Assembly (NCBI GenBank): GCA_937902445.1
Contig: CALELJ010000172.1
Location: forward strand, 1-9,703
Direction of reading: 5' to 3'
DNA length: 9,703 nt
Origin: an uncultured Treponema sp.
GTDB taxonomy: Bacteria > Spirochaetota > Spirochaetia > Treponematales > Treponemataceae
Shown here: positions 1 to 7,028 of the stretch, piece after piece
How positions within the stretch are numbered: the stretch's first letter is position 1
How the letters are laid out: every line of letters begins with the position of its first letter
Position numbers and translations under genes: made by a program
Notes under the pieces: model-generated
What the model was told of the DNA's origin: nothing
Databases searched by the model: none
The model's input: only the letters and a program-made list of their open reading frames with translations

Positions 1-1439
1 ATTTCTACAAAAGAGCAGACAGAAAGCATTTCTTCCACAGCACCTTTTGTTACCATCTGAGTTTTGCCATTACGGTCTTTTACAACAACAGAAAGTCGGC
101 GGCGGGTAAAATCGAATGGGATTTCATCTACCTTTTCGTAGTTTTCGCTTAAATCCAGAAGTTCAGGATTGCTGTTTTCTTCTTCTTCAGTTTTGTGAAT
201 GATTGCAAGATCCATTACGTTTTTGTAGCCGGTCTGGAAGTAGCTGTTCAAATATGCGTGGCGGAGGATTCTTGTGTCTTCAGTTCCGTCTGTATTCCAG
301 TGATATTCAAGGATAACTTTGTCCTGAGTCAGAGTTCCGGTTTTATCTGTACACAGAATGTCGATGGCACCAAAGTTCTGAATTGAGTTCAGATTTTTTA
401 CGATGGTCTTTTTCTTGCTCATACTAACTGCGCCTTTTGCAAGACAGGTTGTTACAATCATAGGAAGCATTTCCGGGGTCAAACCTACGGCAATAGAAAT
501 TGCAAACAGGAAAGCCTGAAGCCAGTCGCCTTTTGTAATTCCGTTAATCACAAAAACTACAGGAACCATTACAAACATAAAGCGGATTAAAACCCAGGAA
601 ACAGAATTAACGCCTTTTGAAAAACTTGTTTCCACACTTTCTTCGCTGATGTTTTTTGCCATTGTTCCAAACAAAGTTGTGTCACCGGTTGTAACGGCTA
701 CGGCAATTGCACTTCCAGAAATTACGGAAGAACCCATAAAGGCAATGTTTTTATAATCTGTAAGCTGGTCTTTCTCATCAGATTTTTCAGAAATTTTTTC
801 AACCCCTTCGCTTTCGCCAGTAAGACTTGATTCGCTTACAAAAAAGTCTTTTGCTTCAAGAATACGAACATCGCAGGGAATCATGTCTCCACTGCTTAAA
901 TGAATGATGTCCCCGGGAACAACTTCGTCCAAAGACAATTCCATTTTTGGCTGATTGCGGCGGCTAACGGTACAGGTTGTAGTAATCATTGCAAGAAGCT
1001 TTTCAGCCGCATTTCCACTGCGGGATTCCTGAACAAAGCGCAAAGTGCCAGAAAGTACAACCATTGTTAAAATGATAATGACTGTAAGAGGGTCAAAGTC
1101 TTCTGGTGTGTTTCCAAGCAAACTAAGGGCCGGGAAAATCATATCGGTGGCGGCGGAAACTAAAGCCAGGGCAATTAAAATTGCAGTAAAAGGATTGATG
1201 AATGCTTCGGCAATGCGACGTCCAAGAGATTTCTTCTTCCCTTTGGTGATGGTATTTTTACCAAAGTGGCTGCGTTGTTCACGAACTTCGTTTTCGTTAA
1301 GACCTGTAAGTCGTGAATCAAGTGTCCGAAGAATTTCTGGTACGGTAGAAGTTGCAGCATCTGTAAGACGATTTTTTACATTGTCTAGAAGAACTGCATT
1401 CTGAACCAGACGTTTTTTTACGGTAAGATTCTTTTTCAT
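1..1439 (-). CDS. mgtA: Magnesium-translocating P-type ATPase (MgtA/MgtB type), N-terminal half, cut by window edge
   Basis: A P3B-type ATPase that would import Mg2+ across the inner membrane at the expense of ATP. About 479 residues are visible; family members are near 900, so the remaining nucleotide-binding part, GDGxND hinge and TM5-10 lie outside the window. Seen in order: a cytoplasmic N-terminal cation-ATPase domain (residues about 25-80), TM1-2 (about 83-135), actuator loop with TGES at 207-210, TM3 (about 281-300), TM4 with the family-typical LTPEMLPM at 320-327, phosphorylation motif DKTGTLT with Asp365, and the KGA nucleotide-binding motif at 465-467. The [11 protein letters not shown] stretch and the RFVQESRS after TM2 are also MgtA-like. 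The start is fixed by AGGAGGT four bases before ATG. It follows the winged-helix regulator gene by 89 bp on the same strand and is probably co-regulated with it. Family assignment is firm; Mg2+ as substrate is from family knowledge. Confidence 0.95.
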   Translation of the reverse strand, partial: MKKNLTVKKRLVQNAVLLDNVKNRLTDAATSTVPEILRTLDSRLTGLNENEVREQRSHFGKNTITKGKKKSLGRRIAEAFINPFTAILIALALVSAATDMIFPALSLLGNTPEDFDPLTVIIILTMVVLSGTLRFVQESRSGNAAEKLLAMITTTCTVSRRNQPKMELSLDEVVPGDIIHLSSGDMIPCDVRILEAKDFFVSESSLTGESEGVEKISEKSDEKDQLTDYKNIAFMGSSVISGSAIAVAVTTGDTTLFGTMAKNISEESVETSFSKGVNSVSWVLIRFMFVMVPVVFVINGITKGDWLQAFLFAISIAVGLTPEMLPMIVTTCLAKGAVSMSKKKTIVKNLNSIQNFGAIDILCTDKTGTLTQDKVILEYHWNTDGTEDTRILRHAYLNSYFQTGYKNVMDLAIIHKTEEEENSNPELLDLSENYEKVDEIPFDFTRRRLSVVVKDRNGKTQMVTKGAVEEMLSVCSFVE

Positions 1440-1442
1440 TTT

Positions 1443-1461
1443 TACCTCCTGTGTGGAGGTA
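1443..1461 (-). promoter_or_regulatory. Perfect hairpin sequestering the mgtA Shine-Dalgarno
   Basis: On the minus strand TACCTCC, loop ACACA, then GGAGGTA form a perfect 7-bp stem with a 5-nt loop. The 3' arm is the Shine-Dalgarno of mgtA, three bases before the ATG, so the 5' arm is an exact anti-SD. There is no T-tract after it, so it is not an intrinsic terminator. I infer a translational switch; the signal that opens it is not visible. Confidence 0.6.
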
Positions 1462-1468
1462 GTTTAGA

Positions 1469-1496
1469 TTTTTATGCTTTCAAAAAGTATGGTCAA
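1469..1496 (-). promoter_or_regulatory. Possible mgtA promoter
   Basis: Minus strand TTGACC (1496-1491), 16-bp spacer, TAAAAA (1474-1469). The -35 is good and the -10 weak. It would start a transcript near 1462, just upstream of the SD hairpin. It may serve mgtA in addition to read-through from the upstream genes. Confidence 0.35.
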
Positions 1497-1508
1497 ATTA
1501 TTGTTTTT

Positions 1509-1519
1509 TTCTTGCGATT
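1509..1519 (-). promoter_or_regulatory. 11-bp box AATCGCAAGAA upstream of mgtA
   Basis: The identical 11-mer occurs at 4525-4535 upstream of the other ATPase gene. Relative to the inferred transcription starts the two copies lie at about -47 to -57 (here) and -44 to -54. Downstream bases also partly agree. A candidate operator for the winged-helix regulator encoded between the two ATPases; this is an inference from position and identity only. Confidence 0.35.
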
Positions 1520-1528
1520 AAACATTCC

Positions 1529-2026
1529 CTATTCAATAAATTTATATCCGATTCCCCAGACGGTCAGAATATATTCTGGAGAGTCAGGATTGGTCTCAAT
1601 CTTTTTTCTGAGTTTTCGTATGAATGCCATGATATTGCTTTCATCAAGAAAATAGCCTTCTTTCCAGACTGCATAATAAATCTGTTCCTTTGTAAAGACT
1701 TCACCACGATTGGAGGCAAGAAAAAACAGTATATCAAATTCCTTTGGAGTCAATGGAACCTCATCCCCATTTTTCAAAACTTTTCTTTCCCTGCGATAGA
1801 TTTCAAGTCCAGGTGCACGAATCACATCTTCAAGAACAATGACGGCGGAATTTTCACAGTCAAGGACAAGAGAATTTGTCTGCCCGGAAATCAGTTCCTC
1901 AAGAGATTTTTTTAACTCAAGTTTTTCAGAAGCAAGGGAATCAGTTTTATCTGTTGAATCAAGGTTCTGAATCAGAAAATCTGCAAGTTCGTTTGAAACA
2001 GTAACGTAATCTACTTTCTTTTTCAT
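1529..2026 (-). CDS. Stand-alone winged-helix (OmpR/PhoB-type) transcriptional regulator without receiver domain
   Basis: A 165-residue cytoplasmic DNA-binding protein. Roughly the last 90 residues are a Trans_reg_C winged helix: PLTPKEFDILFFLA (wing entry and first helix), GEVFTKEQIYYAVW, recognition helix around NIMAFIRKLRKKIE, and the closing hairpin YILTVWGIGYKF. The first ~70 residues are not a CheY-like receiver: they are too short and have no phospho-acceptor Asp pocket. They contain a Lys/Glu/Leu-rich helical stretch and a short hydrophobic strand (NSLVLD, AVIVLED). Start choice: GGGAGG lies 11 nt before the ATG at 2026 but only 2 nt before an earlier in-frame ATG at 2035, so I take 2026. 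The SD directly follows the TGA of the preceding ATPase gene, suggesting translational coupling. It sits between two P3B ATPase genes and probably controls them; the signal sensed is unknown. Confidence 0.85.
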   Translation of the reverse strand: MKKKVDYVTVSNELADFLIQNLDSTDKTDSLASEKLELKKSLEELISGQTNSLVLDCENSAVIVLEDVIRAPGLEIYRRERKVLKNGDEVPLTPKEFDILFFLASNRGEVFTKEQIYYAVWKEGYFLDESNIMAFIRKLRKKIETNPDSPEYILTVWGIGYKFIE

Positions 2027-2044
2027 AGCGCACATTCCCTCCCA

Positions 2045-4480
2045 TCAATATAGTTTTTTATTTTTTCTGACATAGATTTTCTTTGCAAAAGTCATGAGCC
2101 CAAGATAGAGTGCAACGGTACACAAAAGAAAAACATAATAGACAGCCGGTAACGGACAAAGACCCGCATAAGATCCGAGGGGAGTATAGATCAAAGCCGT
2201 AAAAACAATTATTCCAAATACAGTCACAATTTGAAAAGGCACAGATGGCGTGCTTTGTACAAACGGAATTTTTTTTGTACGTAAAAGAAGCAGAATCAGA
2301 ACTTGAGTCCACAGAGATTCAAGAAACCACCCTGTCTGAAAAAAACGGACAAACTGAGCCTGAATCAATGGAGAAAGCTCCTTATAGTTTCCACCGCAGA
2401 CAGACGGACACAAAATGAAATACAGAAATACAAAAGTCAGTATGTCAAAAAGAGAACTTACAGGTCCAAAGGAACGCATGAATTTCCCAAGTTTTTTTCC
2501 CGACCATTCCAAAGGTCTGTCACATTCATCTTCATCAACATTATCCCATGGAAAAGAAAGACATAAAGTATCATAAAGCAGATTCAATAAAAGAAGCTGA
2601 AGAGATGTCATCGGGAAAAACGGAAGAAGAACAGAAGCAAGAACTATTGAAAATATGTTTCCAAAATTCGAGCTTGCAGTAATCTTTATATACTTCGTCA
2701 TATTCATAAAGGCTTTTCTGCCCTGCACAATACCTTCTTCAAGAACATTCAGATCCTTTTTCAGAAGAATGACATTGGAACATTCCTTTAGTGCCGCAAC
2801 GGAATTTTCCACGCTGATTCCTGCATCACATTCGCTTATTGCATTAATGTCGTTCAATCCGTCTCCAAGAAATCCAACTGTGTGCCCGTTCTGCTGCAGG
2901 ATTCGGATGACTATGCTTTTCTGTTCCGGAGTAAGTTCAGCAAAAACTTCTGTCTTTTCTATTCTTTGCAAAATTTCATCATCTTCAAGATTTCCAAGTT
3001 CAGTTCCGGTCAGCATGCAGTCTGTGTTCAACTGAAGACGACGGCAGATTGACTGGGTGATATTTTTCCTGTCTCCAGAAAGAACACGAACACTGACATT
3101 CTTTTCCTTAAGTTTCGCAATGGCACTGAAAGCACTTTGCTTAGGCGCGTCAAAAAAAGCAAGGAACCCAAGAAGAACAAGTTCATTTTCATCCTGGCTT
3201 GAAATTGCATTGCCGGAAATTTTTCTATAGGCAACCGCAACAAGCTTTATTCCATCCGAAGATAGTTCTCCTGTCATTTCTAAAGCCTTTCTACGACATT
3301 CATCATCAAGAATCGAGATTTCACCTTTATATTCAAAGACGGAACACTTACACAGAATTTCTTCCACACCTCCCTTTACGATTATCATCTGCTCCTGAGT
3401 CTCCGTTTCCGCAACAAGAACCGAAGCAATTTTTCTCTGATAGTCAAACGGAAGTGAATCTATTTTTTTGTATTTTGATTCAATTACTGCGGCGTTAAAA
3501 TTCTTCCATGACCTTACATCCAGTATTCCCGAATCAAGATGATTTTTTACACCTGAATGATAAAGGCTGTTAATATATCCATACTCAAGGACTTTTGAAC
3601 TTTCATTTCCAAGAACGTCCATGTAATATTCAAGAATTATTTTGTCGCCTGTAAGAGTTCCGGTTTTATCGACACACAGAACGTCAAGGCTTGCAAAACT
3701 CTGCATCGCATTTATGTTTTTTACGACAGTCTTCTTTTTCCCCATTACGGAAGAACCGTGAGCAAGACAGGAATTAACCACCATGGGCAGCATCTCAGGA
3801 ATAAGTCCAACACAAACAGACAGACTGAACAAAAAAGAGCGGAGGACATCTCCCTTTGTCGCATAGCTGATTATGAAGACAAGTGGAATCAGAACCATGG
3901 CGAAACGCAGCAGGACACCAGCAATGGAAGATGCACCTTTATCAAAGGACGGCCTTCGTCGTTCCGTTGGAAAAATCTTTTTAGCTGGATTATTTGCTAG
4001 CTGAATGACACCTTCAGCTTTTCCACCCACAACAATTGATCCTTTGCGGCACAGTTCACCATCAGTTTTTTCATAGACATCGCTTTCGCCTGTGATTGCG
4101 GATTCACTGATATAAAAATCGACAGCAGAAGTAAGGATAACATCGCGGGGAGTTTTCATTCCGGCTTTAAGAAGAATTCTATCGTCTGCCTTCAGTTCAT
4201 CAACGGAAATCTCTATCCATTCATTACTCCGAAAAACAGTAACATCAGTTTCCACAAGAGACTGAAGGTAATCTGCTGTTTTCTTTGACCTTAATTCCTG
4301 CACAAACCTGATGACCGCAGAAACAAAATACATTACAAGCAGAATCATTACAGTTGAAAAATTCTTGGAAAAATTTGAAGCAAAGAGAACATCCGTTACA
4401 AAAGAAATAACTGCAAGACTTATAAGAATCAGTGAAAAAGGATTTATGAATGATCGTCTTAAAATCGATTTTATTGCCAT
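2045..4480 (-). CDS. Divergent MgtA-like P3B-type P-type ATPase, short N-terminus
   Basis: An 811-residue membrane ATPase clearly related to MgtA: FINPF before TM1, RFVQELRSKK after TM2, TGES at 130-133, IPEMLPM in TM4 (227-233), phosphorylation motif DKTGTLT with Asp271, KGG at 369-371, ITASSNFGN in TM5 (about 600-608), NLLYD in TM6 (633-637) and WDNVDE after it. It lacks the ~75-residue cytoplasmic N-terminal domain present in the neighbouring MgtA; an in-frame TAA two codons before the ATG rules out a longer product. Several normally invariant sites differ: DPPK is DAPK (444-447), TGD is SGD (468-470), GDGINDAPAL is GDGLNDINAI (539-548), and LTPEML is LIPEML. The loop between the actuator domain and TM3 is also shorter and rich in basic residues (ERRRPSFDKG). 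The reading frame is intact, so it is likely expressed. It may be a transporter of altered specificity or a partner or regulator of MgtA; the true substrate cannot be told. Confidence 0.9.
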   Translation of the reverse strand: MAIKSILRRSFINPFSLILISLAVISFVTDVLFASNFSKNFSTVMILLVMYFVSAVIRFVQELRSKKTADYLQSLVETDVTVFRSNEWIEISVDELKADDRILLKAGMKTPRDVILTSAVDFYISESAITGESDVYEKTDGELCRKGSIVVGGKAEGVIQLANNPAKKIFPTERRRPSFDKGASSIAGVLLRFAMVLIPLVFIISYATKGDVLRSFLFSLSVCVGLIPEMLPMVVNSCLAHGSSVMGKKKTVVKNINAMQSFASLDVLCVDKTGTLTGDKIILEYYMDVLGNESSKVLEYGYINSLYHSGVKNHLDSGILDVRSWKNFNAAVIESKYKKIDSLPFDYQRKIASVLVAETETQEQMIIVKGGVEEILCKCSVFEYKGEISILDDECRRKALEMTGELSSDGIKLVAVAYRKISGNAISSQDENELVLLGFLAFFDAPKQSAFSAIAKLKEKNVSVRVLSGDRKNITQSICRRLQLNTDCMLTGTELGNLEDDEILQRIEKTEVFAELTPEQKSIVIRILQQNGHTVGFLGDGLNDINAISECDAGISVENSVAALKECSNVILLKKDLNVLEEGIVQGRKAFMNMTKYIKITASSNFGNIFSIVLASVLLPFFPMTSLQLLLLNLLYDTLCLSFPWDNVDEDECDRPLEWSGKKLGKFMRSFGPVSSLFDILTFVFLYFILCPSVCGGNYKELSPLIQAQFVRFFQTGWFLESLWTQVLILLLLRTKKIPFVQSTPSVPFQIVTVFGIIVFTALIYTPLGSYAGLCPLPAVYYVFLLCTVALYLGLMTFAKKIYVRKNKKLY

Positions 4481-4487
4481 AGCTTAA

Positions 4488-4496
4488 ATTATAACA
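4488..4496 (-). promoter_or_regulatory. Extended -10 promoter of the divergent ATPase gene; near-leaderless transcript
   Basis: The minus strand reads TGTTATAAT, a perfect extended -10 (TGnTATAAT). The hexamer occupies 4493-4488. Only seven bases separate it from the ATG at 4480, putting transcription start at about 4481 or 4480. No Shine-Dalgarno precedes the ATG. No good -35 is seen, as is usual with an extended -10. Confidence 0.55.
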
Positions 4497-4524
4497 TGTA
4501 TAAATCTATGAAAATATGGCGAAA

Positions 4525-4535
4525 TTCTTGCGATT
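4525..4535 (-). promoter_or_regulatory. 11-bp box AATCGCAAGAA upstream of the divergent ATPase gene
   Basis: Second copy of the 11-mer found upstream of mgtA (1509-1519), about 45 bp before the inferred transcription start. It overlaps a 22-bp stretch (4510-4531) that is also nearly repeated upstream of dapA (6690-6710). Candidate regulator-binding site. Confidence 0.35.
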
Positions 4536-4548
4536 TGAAAGAAGAAAT

Positions 4549-4577
4549 AAAAAACCCGGCGACGAAAATCACCGGGT
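4549..4577 (-). terminator. Intrinsic terminator of the dapA-asd operon
   Basis: On the minus strand a 9-bp stem (ACCCGGTGA pairing with TCGCCGGGT, one G-U pair) around the 6-nt loop TTTTCG is followed by a run of T. It lies about 50 bp after the asd stop and upstream of the next gene's promoter, so it separates the lysine-branch operon from the ATPase genes. Confidence 0.88.
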
Positions 4578-4629
4578 CCATAATGTTTTGAATCAGTTTT
4601 TAGAAAGCGCTGAAACTCGCAGATTCTTT

Positions 4630-5736
4630 CTAGAGATTATCAAAGAAGCCTTTTACCTTGAGCAACTCTGCGTTGAGGATTCCACCCATTGCGGCACCGC
4701 GCTTTGTGTTGTGGCTGAGTGCTACAAACTTTACGTCGAATACGTTACATGGGCGAAGGCGTCCAACTACACATGCCATACCCTTTCCTGTTTCGCGGTC
4801 GCGGCGTGGCTGTGGACGGTTTTCTTCTTCACGGTAAACGATTGGCTGTTCTGGAGAAGATGGCAAATCGAGTTCCTGTGGAACAGACTTGTATGCTGCC
4901 CAAACCTTCTTGATTTCTTCAAGTGAAGGCTTCTTGTCTTCTGGAAGATCAAACTCAAGAGAAACACATGCTGTGTGACCATCGATTACAGGTACGCGAG
5001 TACATGTAGAAGATACCAATGGAAGAGATGCGTTTTCAATCTTTCCGTCCTTTACAGTTCCGAGAATCTTGAGACATTCCTTTTCTGTCTTTTCTTCTTC
5101 ACCACCAATGTACGGAACGATGTTGTCAATCATGTCGAATGAAGGAACACCTGGGTATCCGGCACCTGATGTTGCCTGAAGTGTTGTTACGATCATTCTC
5201 TTAACTGGATATCCAGCCTGAATGAGGGCGTGAAGTGGCATCATGTATGTCTGGAGAGAGCAGTTTGGCTTAACTGCAACAAATCCCTTGTCCCAGCCAT
5301 GGTGCTTCTTCTGTTCAGCAATTACATCAAGGTGAGCAAAGTTGATTTCTGGAATGAGCATTGGAACATCTTCTGTCCAGCGGTTTGCAGATGCATTTGA
5401 AACAACTGGGATTCCTTCTGCTGCATATGCTTCCTCAAGATTCTTGATGTCTTCCTTCTTTGGAAGTTCAAGTGCGCTGAATACGAACTTACACTTTCCG
5501 ATTGCTGCCTTTGCATCGTTTGCATCCTGAATTACAAGATCTGCAACATCTGCAGGAATATCTTCACCGATGAGCCACTTTGAAGCAACAACGTTCTTAT
5601 AAACCTGACCTGCACTTCTTGGAGAAGCTGCAACAAATGTTACCTTAAAGAAAGGATGATTTTCCAACAACTTGATATATCTCTGGCCAACCATACCTGT
5701 TGCGCCCAAAACACCTACTGCTATTTTTTCTGCCAT
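4630..5736 (-). CDS. asd: Aspartate-semialdehyde dehydrogenase, archaeal/fungal-type subfamily
   Basis: Reduces aspartyl-4-phosphate to aspartate-4-semialdehyde with NADPH, feeding lysine/DAP, threonine and methionine synthesis in the cytoplasm. At 368 residues it has the usual length. Seen: the N-terminal dinucleotide-binding motif GATGMVGQRY (11-20), SALELP (87-92), catalytic cysteine Cys159 in KPNCS, ATSGAGYPGV (188-197), and the likely acid-base His254 in RVPVIDGHT. The GATGMVGQ and SGAGYPGVPS forms and the EEEKTEKE segment belong to the archaeal/fungal-like branch rather than the classical E. coli type. The start has AAGGA-like purines (GGAAAAGGAAAA) just upstream. It follows dapA by 25 bp on the same strand; the enzyme's product is the DapA substrate, which supports a functional operon. 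It ends before a strong terminator. Confidence 0.96.
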   Translation of the reverse strand: MAEKIAVGVLGATGMVGQRYIKLLENHPFFKVTFVAASPRSAGQVYKNVVASKWLIGEDIPADVADLVIQDANDAKAAIGKCKFVFSALELPKKEDIKNLEEAYAAEGIPVVSNASANRWTEDVPMLIPEINFAHLDVIAEQKKHHGWDKGFVAVKPNCSLQTYMMPLHALIQAGYPVKRMIVTTLQATSGAGYPGVPSFDMIDNIVPYIGGEEEKTEKECLKILGTVKDGKIENASLPLVSSTCTRVPVIDGHTACVSLEFDLPEDKKPSLEEIKKVWAAYKSVPQELDLPSSPEQPIVYREEENRPQPRRDRETGKGMACVVGRLRPCNVFDVKFVALSHNTKRGAAMGGILNAELLKVKGFFDNL

Positions 5737-5761
5737 AATATTTTCCTTTTCCTAATTATAA

Positions 5762-6667
5762 TTAAAGTCCACACTTTGCAAGTGCGTCTTCGATTACCTT
5801 CTTTGCAGCGTCTGTAACTTCTACGAGTGGAAGTCTAACTGCACCTGCAGGCATCTTCTTGTAGTTCATTGCATACTTGATGCTTGTTGGATTTCCGTCT
5901 ACAAAAGCTGCCTTGAAGAATGGCTGGAGTCTGTAGTGAATCTTGCGTGCTTCCGCAAAATTTCCATCAAGACAATAGTGAGCCATCTGTGTAACCAGAG
6001 CTGGAGCAAGGTTTGTAACAACGGAAATGATTCCGTCTCCGCCTGCTGCCATAAGTGGAAGTGTAAGTCCGTCATCACCGCTCATTACGCTGAACTCAGG
6101 ATTTGCAAGCTTTATCTTTTCGATAACTTCCATCATCTGGTTGATGTTTCCGGAAGCTTCCTTTACACCAACAACGTTTGGAAGTTTTGCAATGCGTTCC
6201 AAAGTTGCAGTAGGAATATTCTTTCCTGTGCGGCCTGCAATGTTATATACAACGATTGGAATTCCAACCTTTGAAACAGCTTCGTAATGGCGGAAGATAC
6301 CTTCATCACTTGGCTTGTTGTAGTATGGAGTAACAACGAGGGCAAAATCAGCTCCCTTTGCCTTTGCGCGTTCAACATAACGAACGGCATCAAGAGTGCA
6401 GTTGCTTCCGGCTCCAATCATTACCTTTACGTCTTTGCCAGTTTTTGCGTTGAATTCTTTTACCTGTTTTATTGCGATGTCGATAATCTTGTCTTCTTCA
6501 TCTTCTGTGAGGGTTGGAGTTTCACCTGTAGTTCCTAAAGGCAAAAGTCCGTCAATTCCCTGATCCAACTGAAACTGAACGTTCTTGGCAAATCCGTCGT
6601 AATCAACAGATCCGTCAGCGTTCATCGGCGTAATCATTGCTGTGTAAGCACCGTGAATTGCTGCCAT
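5762..6667 (-). CDS. dapA: 4-hydroxy-tetrahydrodipicolinate synthase
   Basis: Condenses pyruvate with aspartate-4-semialdehyde, the committed step of the DAP/lysine branch. The 301-residue protein is a complete (beta/alpha)8 barrel of the DapA/NAL family. Seen: GTTGET at 45-50 with the active-site Thr pair, TPYYNKP at 113-119 with the tyrosine donated across the dimer, Tyr141 and Arg146 in YNIAGRTG, the Schiff-base Lys169 in GVKEASGN, and SGDDG near residue 195. These match the E. coli catalytic set (Thr44/45, Tyr107, Tyr133, Arg138, Lys161) in order and spacing. The YNIAGRT form, with Ala where Pro is common, is a small variation. The start is supported by AGGAG seven bases before ATG. It is the first gene of dapA-asd. 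Other family members (NAL, KDG aldolase) are possible in principle, but the asd neighbour argues for DapA. Confidence 0.95.
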   Translation of the reverse strand: MAAIHGAYTAMITPMNADGSVDYDGFAKNVQFQLDQGIDGLLPLGTTGETPTLTEDEEDKIIDIAIKQVKEFNAKTGKDVKVMIGAGSNCTLDAVRYVERAKAKGADFALVVTPYYNKPSDEGIFRHYEAVSKVGIPIVVYNIAGRTGKNIPTATLERIAKLPNVVGVKEASGNINQMMEVIEKIKLANPEFSVMSGDDGLTLPLMAAGGDGIISVVTNLAPALVTQMAHYCLDGNFAEARKIHYRLQPFFKAAFVDGNPTSIKYAMNYKKMPAGAVRLPLVEVTDAAKKVIEDALAKCGL

Positions 6668-6702
6668 AATTGAACTCCTAAATATTATTGAAATTATGGC
6701 GA

Positions 6703-6731
6703 ATTATTGCACTTTATATAGAAAAAATCAA
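6703..6731 (-). promoter_or_regulatory. Probable dapA-asd promoter
   Basis: Minus strand TTGATT (6731-6726), 17-bp spacer, AATAAT (6708-6703). Transcription would start near 6696, leaving a ~29-nt leader with AGGAG before dapA. An alternative -10, CATAAT at 6698-6693, has no good -35. The hexamers lie in AT-rich sequence, so the call is moderate. Confidence 0.45.
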
Positions 6732-6771
6732 TAAAGAGTACATTTAAAAAACCGTTTACAATGTTTCAGAT

Positions 6772-6800
6772 AAAAAAAAAGAACCGATCACCGTCGGTCC
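6772..6800 (-). terminator. Intrinsic terminator upstream of dapA
   Basis: On the minus strand GGACCGA and TCGGTTC form a 7-bp stem (one G-U) with loop CGGTGA, directly followed by nine T. No protein gene on this strand ends here, so it must end a non-coding transcript or act as an attenuator ahead of dapA. The plus-strand reading has only four T after the hairpin and is less likely. Confidence 0.8.
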
Positions 6801-6935
6801 TTTTGGAGGTCATAGAAACTACTTTTTTCAATGTTTTTTTACTTAGTCAACACATTACCTGACAACATTTTTACATTTGCAACCACAGCATCTGTTGCTG
6901 TGAGTGCAGATTTATTTAATCTCTTTCAACCTTAT
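6772..6935 (-). ncRNA. Candidate small RNA (or dapA leader), about 164 nt
   Basis: The segment is bounded by a good promoter (TTGCAT, 17 bp, TAATAT at 6971-6943) and a strong intrinsic terminator (6800-6772), with no convincing ORF between. It contains a perfect 7-bp hairpin at 6884-6902 (CACAGCA, loop, TGCTGTG). I do not recognise 6S RNA, SRP RNA, a lysine riboswitch or another known class. If read-through occurs, the same RNA would become a long leader of dapA, so an attenuator is an alternative. Existence is inferred from signals only. Confidence 0.45.
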
Positions 6936-6942
6936 GGCTGAG

Positions 6943-6971
6943 ATATTAAAGGTACATGTTATGGGATGCAA
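6943..6971 (-). promoter_or_regulatory. Minus-strand promoter upstream of the candidate small RNA
   Basis: TTGCAT (6971-6966) and TAATAT (6948-6943) with an ideal 17-bp spacer. Transcription would start at about 6936-6935. It faces away from the receptor-gene promoter, and the heptamer dyads lie between the two. Confidence 0.5.
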
Positions 6972-6977
6972 CTTTAA

Positions 6978-7020
6978 TACCATACCATAAATAAGGTATT
7001 TTACTACCATAATCAGGGTA
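6978..7020. promoter_or_regulatory. Two tandem NarL-type dyads (TACC-N8-GGTA) plus extra heptamer
   Basis: Dyad A at 6983-6998 is TACCATA-AA-TAAGGTA and dyad B at 7005-7020 is TACCATA-AT-CAGGGTA. Both are 7-2-7 inverted heptamers, 22 bp apart (about two helical turns). A further TACCATA overlaps dyad A at 6978-6984. The NarL/FixJ-type HTH family is known to bind inverted TACYYMT heptamers with a 2-bp spacer, and the adjacent gene encodes such an HTH. The dyads centre about 50 and 72 bp upstream of the receptor-gene start and 55 bp or more upstream of the small-RNA start. Autoregulation is inferred. Confidence 0.5.
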
Positions 7021-7028
7021 AATTTTCC

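Noticed and set aside
1045..1404. Plus-strand ORF of 119 codons
   Set aside because: Lies antisense within mgtA, whose frame has clear family motifs; no ribosome site or recognisable domain.
4481..4629. Frameshifted missing N-terminus of the divergent ATPase
   Set aside because: The upstream space holds an in-frame stop, a promoter and the asd terminator, with no coding remnant resembling the MgtA N-terminal domain.
4516..4926. Plus-strand ORF of 136 codons
   Set aside because: Overlaps the 3' end of asd and its terminator on the opposite strand; cysteine- and tryptophan-rich composition typical of an antisense shadow frame.
6839..6925. Minus-strand open stretch ending ...NVLTK in the candidate small RNA
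   Set aside because: Opens after a TGA with no usable start codon or ribosome site; the only ATG gives a 9-residue peptide. Not supportable as a gene or a lysine leader peptide.
6668..6935. Lysine riboswitch (L-box) ahead of dapA
   Set aside because: The location and terminator fit, but the conserved core segments of the L-box that I would expect are not visible.
6934..6990. Short plus-strand ORF (18 codons, MAEILKVH...) upstream of the receptor gene
   Set aside because: No Shine-Dalgarno and no promoter of its own; overlaps the leftward promoter and heptamer dyads, which explain the sequence better.
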